DNA of 64,000 nucleotides from NCBI RefSeq assembly GCF_007753265.1, contig NZ_CP036349.1, forward strand, positions 2,203,363-2,267,362, given 5' to 3'. Positions 33,161 to 42,259 of this stretch are shown piece after piece. This DNA is from Botrimarina mediterranea (GTDB lineage: Bacteria > Planctomycetota > Planctomycetia > Pirellulales > Lacipirellulaceae). A program made the position numbers and the translations under genes. The notes below the pieces were generated by a model. The model was not told where the DNA came from. It saw only the letters and a program-made list of their open reading frames with translations, and searched no databases. Within the stretch, counting starts at the first letter, position 1; each line of letters starts with the position of its first letter.

Positions 33161-35638
33161 ATGGACCCGTTGCGGCATCTCTTTCCCTCGGTCCGAGACG
33201 CCGCCGAGTCTTATCAGTATCCGCACGATGTCCGAGGCAGCGGCTCTTTCGACGTCCCGCCGAGGGACCGGGTTCCCCACGCCGAAGCGCTGACCCTTCA
33301 AGTCGAGGCCGCGGAGAACGCCGCCTCGTCGCAGCCTGTGCAAGAAGGGGAGGCGGCGCCCGAAGGCCTCGTTCTCGACTTCCGCGGCGACCCGGGCTTC
33401 AAACTCAAGCTCGACAGCCTGGAGTTTCGGCAGAGTGGGATCGAGCTCCGCAGCGCCCGCACCGACGCGACCGGGGTGATGCACGCGTCGGTTTTCGTTC
33501 CGCACGGGAAGACCGGGTACTTCGTCAAGCGGTTCGAGCAGTACGCGCGCGAAGAGACCAAGAAGGGTCGTCCGAAGAACCAGGAGCTTGTCGAGAGCAT
33601 CACCGAGATCCGGCTGGCGACGCTCGAGTCGTTCTGGCGTGACGCCGGCGAGATGCCCAGCGCCGACGAACCGGTCTGGTGGGAAATCTGGCTCTCCGAC
33701 ACGGGGCGTGACGGGGAGGTCGTCGGCCTGTTCCGCCAGCGGGCCGCCGCGCAAGAGGTCGCCGTGACCGACCGCGACCTGGCGTTTCCCGAACGGCGGG
33801 TGGTGCTGGCCAAGGCGACCAGGCTCCAGCTCTCCGCGATCGAAAACCTCTTCGACATGCTGGCCGAGCTGCGACTGGCGAAACTACTGCCCGGGGAGTT
33901 CATCGACCTCGGGCCGACAGGCCAGGGGGAGTTTGTCGAGGAGGCCGTCACCCGGGTTACCGTGACGCCTCCTTCGGCGTCGGTTTGCCACCTCGACACG
34001 GGCGTCAACCGAGGACACCCGCTCCTCGAAGTCGCCATCGGCAGCCAGCATGTCCTCTCGGCTGACCCCGCCTGGTCGCCAGCCGACCCCAAGGGGCACG
34101 GGACCGAGATGGCGGGCCTGGCCCTCTACGGATGCCTCACCGGCCTGCTCGGGTCGCAAGAACCCATGACTCTGCGGCACTGCGTCGAGTCGGTGAAAAT
34201 CATGCCCGACGGGGCGGCGAATGACCCGGACCTGTGGGGGAGTCTGACGATCCAGGCGGCCGCGCGTATCGAGATCGCCGCTCCCCAGCGGAGCCAGCGG
34301 GCGTTCTCGCTGACCGTCACCGCCGAGGCGCGGGACGATGGGGCGCCCTCCTCCTGGTCGGCGGCGGTGGACCAGATGTGCGCGGCGGTCGACGAGGAAG
34401 CGCCGGGGCGACTCGTTCTTGTCGCCGCCGGCAACCTGCCGCTCGAACTGCGGCATGAGCACCCCAACCGGAATCTTGTCGAGGGCGTCGAGGACCCGGG
34501 GCAATCGTGGAACGCCCTGACCGTCGGCGCCTTCACGGAATTGGTGTCGGTCCGGCAATCGGCTTACAGCGGCTGGCGCCCGGTCGCCTCGCGGTCGGGC
34601 GAGTTGAGCCCCGCCAGCCGGACCTCCCGTATCTGGAGCAGCCGGTCGTGGCCGATCAAGCCGGACCTCCTGATGGAGGGAGGCAACGTCGCCATCGACC
34701 CCGCGACGGGGAGGGCCGACTTTATCGACGACCTCTCGCTCTTGACGACAAGGGTCCACGCCAGCGGCGCCCAGCTCACGACGACCGGAGACACTAGCGC
34801 AGCGACCGCCCTGGCGTCTCGTTTCGCTGCGCGCCTCTGGGCGGAGTACCCGTCGCTCCGCGCCGAAACGGTCCGCGCATTGATGGTTCACTCGGCCCGC
34901 TGGACCGAACCGATGCTCGAGTTCGCGGACGGCAACAAGGAGACGCTCTTGCGTTGCTGCGGATACGGCGCGCCGGACTTCGGCAGGGCGTGTTGGAGCG
35001 CCGCGAACGCCGCGACGATGGTCATCGAGTCTTCGTTGCAACCCTTCAGGAAGAAAGTCACGTCCGGCGCGGAGAACAAGAGGTCCGTCAGCTACACGTC
35101 CCACCAGATGGACGTTCACCGGCTCCCGTGGCCCACCGAGGTGCTGCGGGGCCTGGTGGACGCGGAGGTCAGGATGCGGGTCACGCTTTCCTACTTCATC
35201 GAGCCTAGCCCTGGTCGGCGCGGCTGGACGCGGAAGCACCGCTATCAATCGCACGGCTTGCGCTTCGAGGTCAAGCGGCCGGAGGAGACCCTGGACCGGT
35301 TCCGTAAGCGGGTGAGCAAAGCGGCACGCGACGAGGACGAGCAGGTCGACGGAGGGGGTGACGACCGGGAGTGGTCGATCGGCAAGCAACTCCGCTGCAA
35401 GGGGTCGGTTCACTCCGACATGTGGCGCGGCACCGCCGCTCAGTTGGCGGCGTCGGGCGTCATCGCGGTGTACCCGGTCACGGGGTGGTGGAAAGAACGG
35501 CCTCACTTGAATCGGTTCGACAAGCGGGCGTCGTACTCGCTCGTCGTGTCGATCGAAACGGACGCGGTCGACGTCGACCTCTACACGCCAATCGTCAACC
35601 AGGTAGCTGTGTCGATCGATGGTTACGGCGGACCTTAG
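33161..35638 (+). CDS. ietS: Subtilisin-like serine protease of an IetAS-type pair
   Basis: 825 residues. The N-terminal ~270 residues are a domain not found in secreted subtilases; there is no signal peptide. The S8 catalytic triad is visible: Asp in VCHLDTGVNRGHPLL (~277), His in DPKGHGTEMAGLALYG (~312) and Ser in GDTSAATALASRFAA (~543), with LVAAGNLP carrying the oxyanion Asn (~425). A C-terminal beta-rich domain follows. It acts in the cytoplasm with the upstream ATPase, which is thought to control it. The gene pair is tightly spaced (27 bases) and cotranscribed. Confidence 0.87.
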   Translation: MDPLRHLFPSVRDAAESYQYPHDVRGSGSFDVPPRDRVPHAEALTLQVEAAENAASSQPVQEGEAAPEGLVLDFRGDPGFKLKLDSLEFRQSGIELRSARTDATGVMHASVFVPHGKTGYFVKRFEQYAREETKKGRPKNQELVESITEIRLATLESFWRDAGEMPSADEPVWWEIWLSDTGRDGEVVGLFRQRAAAQEVAVTDRDLAFPERRVVLAKATRLQLSAIENLFDMLAELRLAKLLPGEFIDLGPTGQGEFVEEAVTRVTVTPPSASVCHLDTGVNRGHPLLEVAIGSQHVLSADPAWSPADPKGHGTEMAGLALYGCLTGLLGSQEPMTLRHCVESVKIMPDGAANDPDLWGSLTIQAAARIEIAAPQRSQRAFSLTVTAEARDDGAPSSWSAAVDQMCAAVDEEAPGRLVLVAAGNLPLELRHEHPNRNLVEGVEDPGQSWNALTVGAFTELVSVRQSAYSGWRPVASRSGELSPASRTSRIWSSRSWPIKPDLLMEGGNVAIDPATGRADFIDDLSLLTTRVHASGAQLTTTGDTSAATALASRFAARLWAEYPSLRAETVRALMVHSARWTEPMLEFADGNKETLLRCCGYGAPDFGRACWSAANAATMVIESSLQPFRKKVTSGAENKRSVSYTSHQMDVHRLPWPTEVLRGLVDAEVRMRVTLSYFIEPSPGRRGWTRKHRYQSHGLRFEVKRPEETLDRFRKRVSKAARDEDEQVDGGGDDREWSIGKQLRCKGSVHSDMWRGTAAQLAASGVIAVYPVTGWWKERPHLNRFDKRASYSLVVSIETDAVDVDLYTPIVNQVAVSIDGYGGP

Positions 35639-35977
35639 GTTGACGTAACGTCCTCCGGAAAGTCCAACATGCTCATGGCATTCAGGAGGATGGATACTTC
35701 CGTCGCTCGAATCATAGCAATCGCGGCATCATTGAGTTAAGCGGGCAGCGCAGGCCTCGAATCTGCGTCGAAGGCTTTGGCTTCGGCAGGGTCGACGCCG
35801 TGTGAACCTGCCGGGTTCAGAAACGCCGAGGCTGTCGGATTGCATGGCGCCGACGCAGCTTCAGCGACGCCACGCATAAAGGCGACCGTGTCAACGTGCC
35901 CAAGTACAGGGGGCGTGTTGCTTGCTAAAATGAATCGCTTTTCGATTCACCCCAACAGATGCGGGAGGCTTCCGTCG
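35639..35977. other. Intergenic region upstream of the 1275-residue gene
   Basis: No gene is supported. The frame of the large downstream gene stays open back to 35777, but the part before 35930 has no ribosome site and no recognisable protein pattern. The promoter probably lies here. Confidence 0.4.
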
Positions 35978-38900
35978 ATGTCTTGGACGTCTGCAATCGA
36001 CCTTAAGCACTGGGCCGACACTCTGGCCTCACGCGGTGAGCTGCCCTTGCTTCTTCGCCGTTTGGTGAGGTCCACCGTTCCCGACGACGCCACGGTTCTC
36101 TTTCCGGCCGGCGAGCAAATAGGTCGTCCTGGTTTTGATGGCGTAGTCGTAACCAGCCGGGGCAACCAGTTTGTGCCCACAGGCAAGAGCTGCTGGGAAG
36201 CAGGTGTGAACAAGGGCTGCGCCCAGAAGGCGAAAGAGGACTTTGATAGTCGCACCGCTTCTGAGTCGGCCGAGACACGTCGAGAGTCGATTTTTGTTTT
36301 CGTAACTCCTCGGGAGTGGCGGAAAAAAGACGAGTGGGCCGAGCAGCAAGAGCTGTCAACGGACTGGAAGGGCGTTGTGGCCCTCGACGCCAACGACCTA
36401 GAACACTGGCTGGAGACCTTGCCCCATGTGGACGCTTGGTTCTCACACCAGACGGGGTCACGCCCGGAGGGTGTGCTTGACCTCAGTTTGCGATGGAAGG
36501 CGTTAAGGGAGGTCGCAGACCACCCACTCTTACCCGAGGTGTTCATTACCAGTCGTGAGTCAGCAGTCACAGAACTCCGCGAGTGGGTCGCTTCCCCGCC
36601 CGGTTCACTTTTGTTGCGATCGTCGAGCGTCGAGGAAGGCCTGGATTTCTTGTGCGCCGCTGTCGGGTCTCATGCCGACGCTGCTGAAGCTGGATTTGAG
36701 CGTCTTGTCGTCATTGACGAAGTCTCTGCTTGGCGCAGACTGGCGGCTAGTCACAGGCCGCTCATTCTGACCGCCTCGGTGGCGGCGCCTTTGAGCGCGG
36801 AAGACGTGGCGGGGGCAATCGCCTCTGGCCACCATGTGCTGATCATCGCCGCGTCACGAGGGGGGACCGCTAATCGCGAGATGGTCCTGCCCAGACAAGA
36901 CGCCTATGCGGTCGAGCAGGAGCTTCTTCAATGCGGCTTTGACGCCTCCACCGCGGCGGCGTTGGCACGCTCCGCCGGGGGCAGCACAACGATCTTCAAG
37001 CGGCTAGCGGCGAAACACCCTTTTAGCACGATTCCGGGATGGGCCGGGGGCGAGGTTCGGGAGCGGCTGGCTCCTTTTGCGCTCCTCGGGGGCTGGCGGC
37101 ATACTACGGCCGAACCGCCTGTAGAACCACTCTTTCCAATTCATCTCCCATTGGACGTCGACTGCGTATGCGACCTGGCGGGCGTTAGCCGCGAGCAACT
37201 GGACGAGCTGCTAGTTCGCTGGACCGACTGCGACGACGCTCTCTTTCTCCGGTTTGGAGAAAGCGTGGTCCTCGCTTCCAGAGAAGACGCGTGGCATCGA
37301 CTTGGTCCTCTGATCACCCCCTCGGTGCTGGGTCGGTTCGAGGAGCTCGCCTCGCTAGTCTTGTCCGAAGACAACCCCGCGTTCGAGCTCCCGGAAAAAG
37401 ACTGGTGGCTGGCCAATCTCTACGGGAAAACCACTAGTTTGTCCGCCGGCTTTCGCAGAGGGATTGTCGAGTCGCTTGCGCTGATGGCCACTATCCCAAC
37501 GTCCAATCAGACAACCAATCCTGATTTCAGCACGATTATCCGTGGCGTCCTCGTGAAGAGTCTGCCGGAGGGATCGTCGTGGCGTCGCTGGGCTACTTTT
37601 GACCGCCAGCTTGAAGTGATCGCCGAAGCCGACCCAGAGTTTCTGCTGTCGCGACTCGAGGGAGACCTTCGATCAGCGGAACCCGAGGTGCCTAAGCTCC
37701 TGGTTCAGCGTAGCGACGGGGTGTTTCCGACCTGGACCCACTGCGGGTTGCTATGGGCGTTGGAAATCCTCGCCTGGGAGCCCGCCTATCTCGAACGCGT
37801 CACGAAGATCCTCTGTCTTCTAGCAGAGCGCGAGCAAGAGATACCTGGAAACTACTCAAATAGGCCTTCGAACAGCCTGCGCGAGGTGTTCCTGTCATGG
37901 AATCCTCAAACCAACGCTACGACTGAGCAGAAGCTCGCCGTGCTTCGCAGAGCTAGAGTCGCACACCAAGACGTTATTTGGAGGTTTCTTGTCTCCCAGC
38001 TTCCAGACGGCATCGACTCTACCTCTCACCCGACCGCCAGACCCAAGTGGCGCAACTGGGCCGCAGGCTGGTCACAAGAGAGGAATCAATCGAATTGGCG
38101 GGAGTATGCGTTTTCGCTGATAGACCTGCTAATCGAAGAAGCCGGCTTGGTCCCAGAGCGTTGGGCTCAGGTGCTCAATGGCGTATTTCGTTGCGGCGAT
38201 TCGGTAACCGAAAGGGCCCTTTCTACGCTTGATCGAATCGCCGATTCTGGGACGGAAGTGGACCCTAGCGGCCGTTTGTGGACCGCCATGGGTCGGATTG
38301 TGCGTTCCCACCGTTCATTTGCCGAGGCGGACTGGGCATACCCAGAAGCGATTTTGTCGCGAGTAGAAGATGTCGGAAGCAGAATCGAGCCCTCCGATCC
38401 AGTTGTTCGGCACCAGTGGCTCTTCGACCGACACGTTGAACTACCCGGCTTCTCCGGCGTTGGCTCCGACCACAGTGAGTACGAACACGAGCTGAGTCAA
38501 AAACAGAAGCAGGCTCTCCGAGAGATTGTTCAAGAAGCGGGCTGGCTAGGTGTTGAGCGGCTCATCGCGAATGTGGAGCGAGTGCATGGTATCGGATGGA
38601 CGGTCGGCGAAAACCAGCTCTTGAAGCCGACTGACTTTAATCTGATTGGGGCACTCACTAGTGACGACGAGAATAGGCGAGTCTTTTCCCACGACTACAT
38701 CTTCTCATCCGTTAGCTTTGCTGGGCTGGCGTTCTTGGACTCTCTCGAGCTGGGGACCATGGACCCGGCGCATGCGGCTGCGCTCGCATGCGCCGCACCT
38801 TACCAGCGCTCTACTTGGGATTGGATTGACCAGCATCTATCTCCGCAGATCGCCGACCTCTACTGGAACAAATGCCGAGGATGGGCGATGCAAATGCCGC

Positions 38901-39805
38901 AAGACGACGTCTCGTTCGCTGTTGAACGGCTTCTTGAGGCGAAGCGAGCTTTTTCTGCGTCCTCGCACGTCCATCAGGCGTCTCACAATAACCCGATCGA
39001 TGCGGAAACCGCGGCCCGTGTCCTTGAAGCCGGCTTCGTACGAGATGCCAATGTCGAACCGGTCGATCAGATAGATAGCTACGCAATCCAGGAGCTTATC
39101 GGTGAACTCCAAAAGCAGGATGCGTTCGATCAAGCGCGATTGGCGAAGATTGAGTACGGGTACTTGCCCTTACTAGACCGGCATACGTCGCGGACTCAGC
39201 CTAAGACCCTCTTTGCTGAGCTGTCGAAGAATCCGCAGCTGTATATAGAGCTCCTGACGCTGGTCTACAGAAGCGACGAAGATGATGCTGCTGAAGAGCG
39301 ATTGGATGAGAACGCCGTCGCGCAAGCGAAACGCGCTCACGATTTACTGGATGCGTTCAAGACCATTCCCGGAACTGGAGAGGACGATGCGATTGATGAA
39401 GCCGCCTTGCAGGCATGGGTTGACGAAGCGAGAAGGCTGGCCGCGCAAGTTCACCGCGCCGACATCGCCGACCGTAATATAGGCCACCTCCTCGCCAACT
39501 ATCCTTCGAACGACCTGCAGGCATGGCCACCGCAGGAGATTTGCCGTGTGATAGAGTCGATTGCTACTATGCCTCTGAGGGAGTCGTTTGTGATCGGAGT
39601 GATTAATAGCAAGGGTGTCTGCTTCAAACCCCAAGAAGGCGGTGATCCGCTCCGCAGGAAAGCAGAGTCCTATCGATTGAGAGCTAGCAGTCTGCAGGCC
39701 GACTATCCGAATGTTGCCGACATCCTACGCGACTTGGCCGCTCACTCCGAGGCAACCGCGGAACGTGATGACTCAGATGCTGCTAGGAGAAGGCTCGGTC
39801 GATGA
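35978..39805 (+). CDS. Very large protein with nuclease-like N-terminus, candidate defence effector
   Basis: 1275 residues from the ATG at 35978, which has GGAGG ten bases upstream; an ATG at 35930 is an alternative. Residues 1-~160 include ATVLFPAGEQIGRPGFDGVVV, GNQFVPTGKSCWEAGVN and ESIFVFVTPREW. This GxDGxV...P.G.S.WE.G pattern resembles an N-terminal endonuclease-like domain seen in large STAND-type proteins. It is followed by FITSRESAVTELREWVASPPGSLLLRSSSVEEGLDFL and RLVVIDEV, laid out like an NTPase core, but the P-loop Gly-Lys-Ser/Thr is missing. The remaining ~850 residues look like helical repeats with many Trp. The function is not known; composition is less GC-rich than flanking genes. 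Confidence 0.65.
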   Translation: MSWTSAIDLKHWADTLASRGELPLLLRRLVRSTVPDDATVLFPAGEQIGRPGFDGVVVTSRGNQFVPTGKSCWEAGVNKGCAQKAKEDFDSRTASESAETRRESIFVFVTPREWRKKDEWAEQQELSTDWKGVVALDANDLEHWLETLPHVDAWFSHQTGSRPEGVLDLSLRWKALREVADHPLLPEVFITSRESAVTELREWVASPPGSLLLRSSSVEEGLDFLCAAVGSHADAAEAGFERLVVIDEVSAWRRLAASHRPLILTASVAAPLSAEDVAGAIASGHHVLIIAASRGGTANREMVLPRQDAYAVEQELLQCGFDASTAAALARSAGGSTTIFKRLAAKHPFSTIPGWAGGEVRERLAPFALLGGWRHTTAEPPVEPLFPIHLPLDVDCVCDLAGVSREQLDELLVRWTDCDDALFLRFGESVVLASREDAWHRLGPLITPSVLGRFEELASLVLSEDNPAFELPEKDWWLANLYGKTTSLSAGFRRGIVESLALMATIPTSNQTTNPDFSTIIRGVLVKSLPEGSSWRRWATFDRQLEVIAEADPEFLLSRLEGDLRSAEPEVPKLLVQRSDGVFPTWTHCGLLWALEILAWEPAYLERVTKILCLLAEREQEIPGNYSNRPSNSLREVFLSWNPQTNATTEQKLAVLRRARVAHQDVIWRFLVSQLPDGIDSTSHPTARPKWRNWAAGWSQERNQSNWREYAFSLIDLLIEEAGLVPERWAQVLNGVFRCGDSVTERALSTLDRIADSGTEVDPSGRLWTAMGRIVRSHRSFAEADWAYPEAILSRVEDVGSRIEPSDPVVRHQWLFDRHVELPGFSGVGSDHSEYEHELSQKQKQALREIVQEAGWLGVERLIANVERVHGIGWTVGENQLLKPTDFNLIGALTSDDENRRVFSHDYIFSSVSFAGLAFLDSLELGTMDPAHAAALACAAPYQRSTWDWIDQHLSPQIADLYWNKCRGWAMQMPQDDVSFAVERLLEAKRAFSASSHVHQASHNNPIDAETAARVLEAGFVRDANVEPVDQIDSYAIQELIGELQKQDAFDQARLAKIEYGYLPLLDRHTSRTQPKTLFAELSKNPQLYIELLTLVYRSDEDDAAEERLDENAVAQAKRAHDLLDAFKTIPGTGEDDAIDEAALQAWVDEARRLAAQVHRADIADRNIGHLLANYPSNDLQAWPPQEICRVIESIATMPLRESFVIGVINSKGVCFKPQEGGDPLRRKAESYRLRASSLQADYPNVADILRDLAAHSEATAERDDSDAARRRLGR

Positions 39806-40133
39806 CGCGTCAGTAGTTGGAATGCGTTTGTTGCTTCTGCAGATACAAGGAACCTGCGTCGGGCTGCATCGTACCTAGACCTACATGCTTAAATGAGCAT
39901 AGAGTGCCGTTGGGGCGTCTTGTATGCACTGCCGATTATCGCGGTCGATGTCATTTGGATACGCGGCGATCAGGATAAATCCAGCGCAGTTTTGCGAAGA
40001 CGTGGACATTTAGGCTGCGTTAACGCAAGGGAGGGACAGTCAGAGCTTCGCCGCTCGCACTGGCGTCTTATTTCTGAAGCATCACATTTTTGTTGGATCC
40101 AGGCTGTGAGGAGCTAGTCGGGGGGGTGAAGCA
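39806..40133. other. Junction between defence cargo and transfer region, with a 14-bp direct repeat
   Basis: No gene is supported. TGAAGCATCACATT occurs at 40075-40088 and again at 40127-40140, the second copy overlapping the last codons of the DUF1580-like gene. The repeat may be a remnant of a recombination event or chance. Confidence 0.4.
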
Positions 40134-40415
40134 TCACATTCCGCGCTGCGTCAGCAACTTTTCGATTGCGTCGTTGTAGTCGCTTGTAGCCGTCGGCTGA
40201 TTCGTCGCTTTCAGGAAACGCCCCAGCGCTTCGGCCGACGTGTAGCGGGAGTGGCCCACCCGGACGGTCTCCAGCACGACGCCGCGGAGGCCGCGGCGGG
40301 CCCAGCGGTGGACCGACTGCAGGTGGACCCTGCGGCCCCGCCGCCGCGGCAGGCGGGCGGGGACCTCGCTCAGCGGGAACAGCGTCTCGTTGTGTAGGTC
40401 GATTTCGCCGGTCAT
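40134..40415 (-). CDS. DUF1580-like small DNA-binding protein
   Basis: 93 residues. The core LPRRRGRRVHLQSVHRWARRGLRGVVLETVRVGHSRYTSAEALGRFL has the excisionase/MerR-like winged-helix layout: a basic turn, SVHRWARRG recognition helix, then a wing and RYTSAEAL. DUF1580 proteins are characteristic of planctomycetes and often sit beside integrases in mobile elements, where an excisionase or transcription-regulator role is suspected. It opens the reverse-strand block of the element. Confidence 0.75.
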   Translation of the reverse strand: MTGEIDLHNETLFPLSEVPARLPRRRGRRVHLQSVHRWARRGLRGVVLETVRVGHSRYTSAEALGRFLKATNQPTATSDYNDAIEKLLTQRGM

Positions 40416-40798
40416 CGGCCTCGCCTCTTGGTCTGCTCTCGGCCGTCAGCCCGGTTCCTTGTGGGATGGCGGTTGGGGGATCGGGGCTTGGACTCCGTGT
40501 CGTTGCGCTTAAAGAGATGTCGGTGGGGAAGGGTGTCATGCTCGTCGCGGTGTGATTCTGGGGGTCGCTCTGAAGTTGCTGTGACGCGTGTCTCTTGTGC
40601 GATGCTCGGGACCTCGGTTCGGGCTCGACAGAGGGGACGCCGCCCCTCGCGCCTCTGCCCTCGCCGCGGCCCTCAGCCGTGGGGTGGAGGGCCGAGGCGA
40701 CGGCGACGGCGGAGGGGCTCGACGGGACTCTGTTGGGACAGGGCTCTTTGTTTGGATTGAAAGGTGGGGGAGGGAGTCCACTCCCTCCCCCGGTTCGG
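40416..40798. other. GC-rich intergenic region
   Basis: About 380 bases with no supported gene. It holds a terminator-like hairpin at 40766-40791 (listed separately) and GC-rich low-complexity sequence around 40630-40720, and must contain the promoter of the DUF1580-like gene. Confidence 0.45.
40766..40791 (-). terminator. Hairpin after the Gp88-like gene
   Basis: GGGGGAGGGAGT and ACTCCCTCCCCC form a 12-bp perfect stem with a two-base apex. It begins eight bases after the stop of the reverse-strand gene at 40799. On the reverse strand it is followed by CCTTTC rather than a full T-run, so it is a plausible but not textbook intrinsic terminator. Confidence 0.55.
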
Positions 40799-41653
40799 TC
40801 ACGCCGCTACGCCTCGTTTCACGCTGGCCGGCTCGCCGGCCTGTTGCACCACAAACCCCGACAGGTCTTCTCGGGCGATGCCCTTGGCGCGCAGCCCCAC
40901 GACATAGCCGCCCCTTGTTGGAGCCTCTTCGTCGTCGAGGAACCTCGCGTCGTGCTTGTCGCCGTCGATGACGGGGTAGCCCCAGTACGTCTCAGGTAGA
41001 CTCGGCCAGAAGACGACCGCCACCCCGGCGCCCTCGGCCAGGAGCGAACGGGCCTCGGCCGCGTTCGTCTCGCTGAGCGAGAACGTCAGGTGGTAGTTGA
41101 ACGGGAAGTCGGACAGCCCCCGTCGGCCCAACAGGAACTGACGGACCCGTGAAGGGACTTTGGTGTAGTCGTAGAAGTCGATGTCATCGAACTCGACGAA
41201 CAACTCACCGTGCAAAGTCTCCCACTGGGCGTCGCTCGTTCCGTTGAGCCGCACGGCGGGCGTCATCCCCTCCCGTCGTGCGTCTTCCCTGAGCAGCCGC
41301 AAGTCGCAGCGCAGCAGGTCCATGAAGTGCTCCTGGTCCACCGCGTAGAGCGCCGTGCGGCGGTCTCGGGCGTTAGCCGATTGCAGCATCGTCATCCGCC
41401 CCGACGTATGCCCCAGGCAAGCCCGGAGGCAGCCCTCACTAGCGCGGGGGCAGAAGACCCCGGGGGTGAGGTACATCGACCGGGACAGGACATCGACCGA
41501 GCGAGATTTCTCCGACTTCGCGGACGACGACAAGAGCCGGCTTGGCCGCCCGAGTCGCTCGAGGATTTCCTTGGGGTGGTGGTAGTGAAACATCGACTGC
41601 GGGTCCCCCGTACGGAGCACCCGGAGCCGTGAAGCGGTTGGTTGTCTGGTCAT
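40799..41653 (-). CDS. Gp88-like protein (phage gene product 88 family)
   Basis: 284 residues from the ATG at 41653, preceded by AAAGGACA. The segment MYLTPGVFCPRASEGCLRACLGHTSGRM places three Cys in a C-x6-C-x3-C arrangement. Downstream are RRTALYAVDQEHFMDLL and VRLNGTSDAQWE...DIDFYDYTKVPSR, then FNYHLTFSLSETN and GVAVVFW. This combination matches the Gp88-type family found in mycobacteriophages and in plasmid or ICE regions; its biochemical role is unproven, although the Cys cluster and barrel-like alternation recall radical-SAM-like folds. Family call is from memory of the motif; no search was possible. Confidence 0.7.
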   Translation of the reverse strand: MTRQPTASRLRVLRTGDPQSMFHYHHPKEILERLGRPSRLLSSSAKSEKSRSVDVLSRSMYLTPGVFCPRASEGCLRACLGHTSGRMTMLQSANARDRRTALYAVDQEHFMDLLRCDLRLLREDARREGMTPAVRLNGTSDAQWETLHGELFVEFDDIDFYDYTKVPSRVRQFLLGRRGLSDFPFNYHLTFSLSETNAAEARSLLAEGAGVAVVFWPSLPETYWGYPVIDGDKHDARFLDDEEAPTRGGYVVGLRAKGIAREDLSGFVVQQAGEPASVKRGVAA

Positions 41654-41832
41654 AAGCGTTCTGTCCTTTTGGCGGCCTTGGTCCACCGAGGGGAGGCGGC
41701 CGCCTTGCCCAACTCCCTCGCCCCAGACGCGTAGCGCGAGGGGCCAGGGCATGGGCGTGGAGAGAGAACGCGGCGGACAGATAACCAACGTGGGCATCAC
41801 CGAACTAAAAACTCCTTGGTTCGGGGAACGAC

Positions 41833-42180
41833 TCAGCGGTGCTGCGGCACGAGCCGCACCCAAAAGCCCGCAAAGAAAGGCGTAAGCCCGCAGAACTTGT
41901 AGACGAGCGACCGCCGGTCGGGGCCCGCCGTGCGGACAATCAGCCGGTTGCTATCCTTGTCGCGGAAGGCGTGCCCCCCCGGGAACGCGTAATCGACCGC
42001 CTCGGCGCCCCACCGGCCCAACAGCCAGTTGCCCTCGAACCAGCGGTCGTGGATCACCACCGCGCCCGAGTCGAAGAGCGTCAGCACGCCGTCGATGACG
42101 ACGCGGTCGGGCTGGTGCTCGGCGTTTGTGTCGTTCAGCGGCATCGACATCCAGCGGATGCGGGTCGGTATTGGCGGCAT
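41833..42180 (-). CDS. Hypothetical protein
   Basis: 115 residues. The central part DRVVIDGVLTLFDSGAVVIHDRWFEGNWLLGRWGAEAVDYAFPGGHAFRDKDSNRL is beta-rich with several Trp. I recognise no family. A second in-frame start (MSMPLNDTN) ten codons in is possible. It lies between the Gp88-like and vWA genes in the same direction and may be cotranscribed with the latter. Confidence 0.5.
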   Translation of the reverse strand: MPPIPTRIRWMSMPLNDTNAEHQPDRVVIDGVLTLFDSGAVVIHDRWFEGNWLLGRWGAEAVDYAFPGGHAFRDKDSNRLIVRTAGPDRRSLVYKFCGLTPFFAGFWVRLVPQHR

Positions 42181-42259
42181 CGTGAGGTTGCTCTCGCGGG
42201 TTTGGGCGGCAAGGGGTGTTGGGTTGCACTCCTCGGGTGGAGGGACCTGGCTATGTAGG

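Noticed and set aside
33884-35506. 540-codon reverse open frame opposite the subtilisin gene
   Set aside because: The forward frame has a complete D-H-S triad; the reverse frame is Arg/Pro/Gly-rich without motifs.
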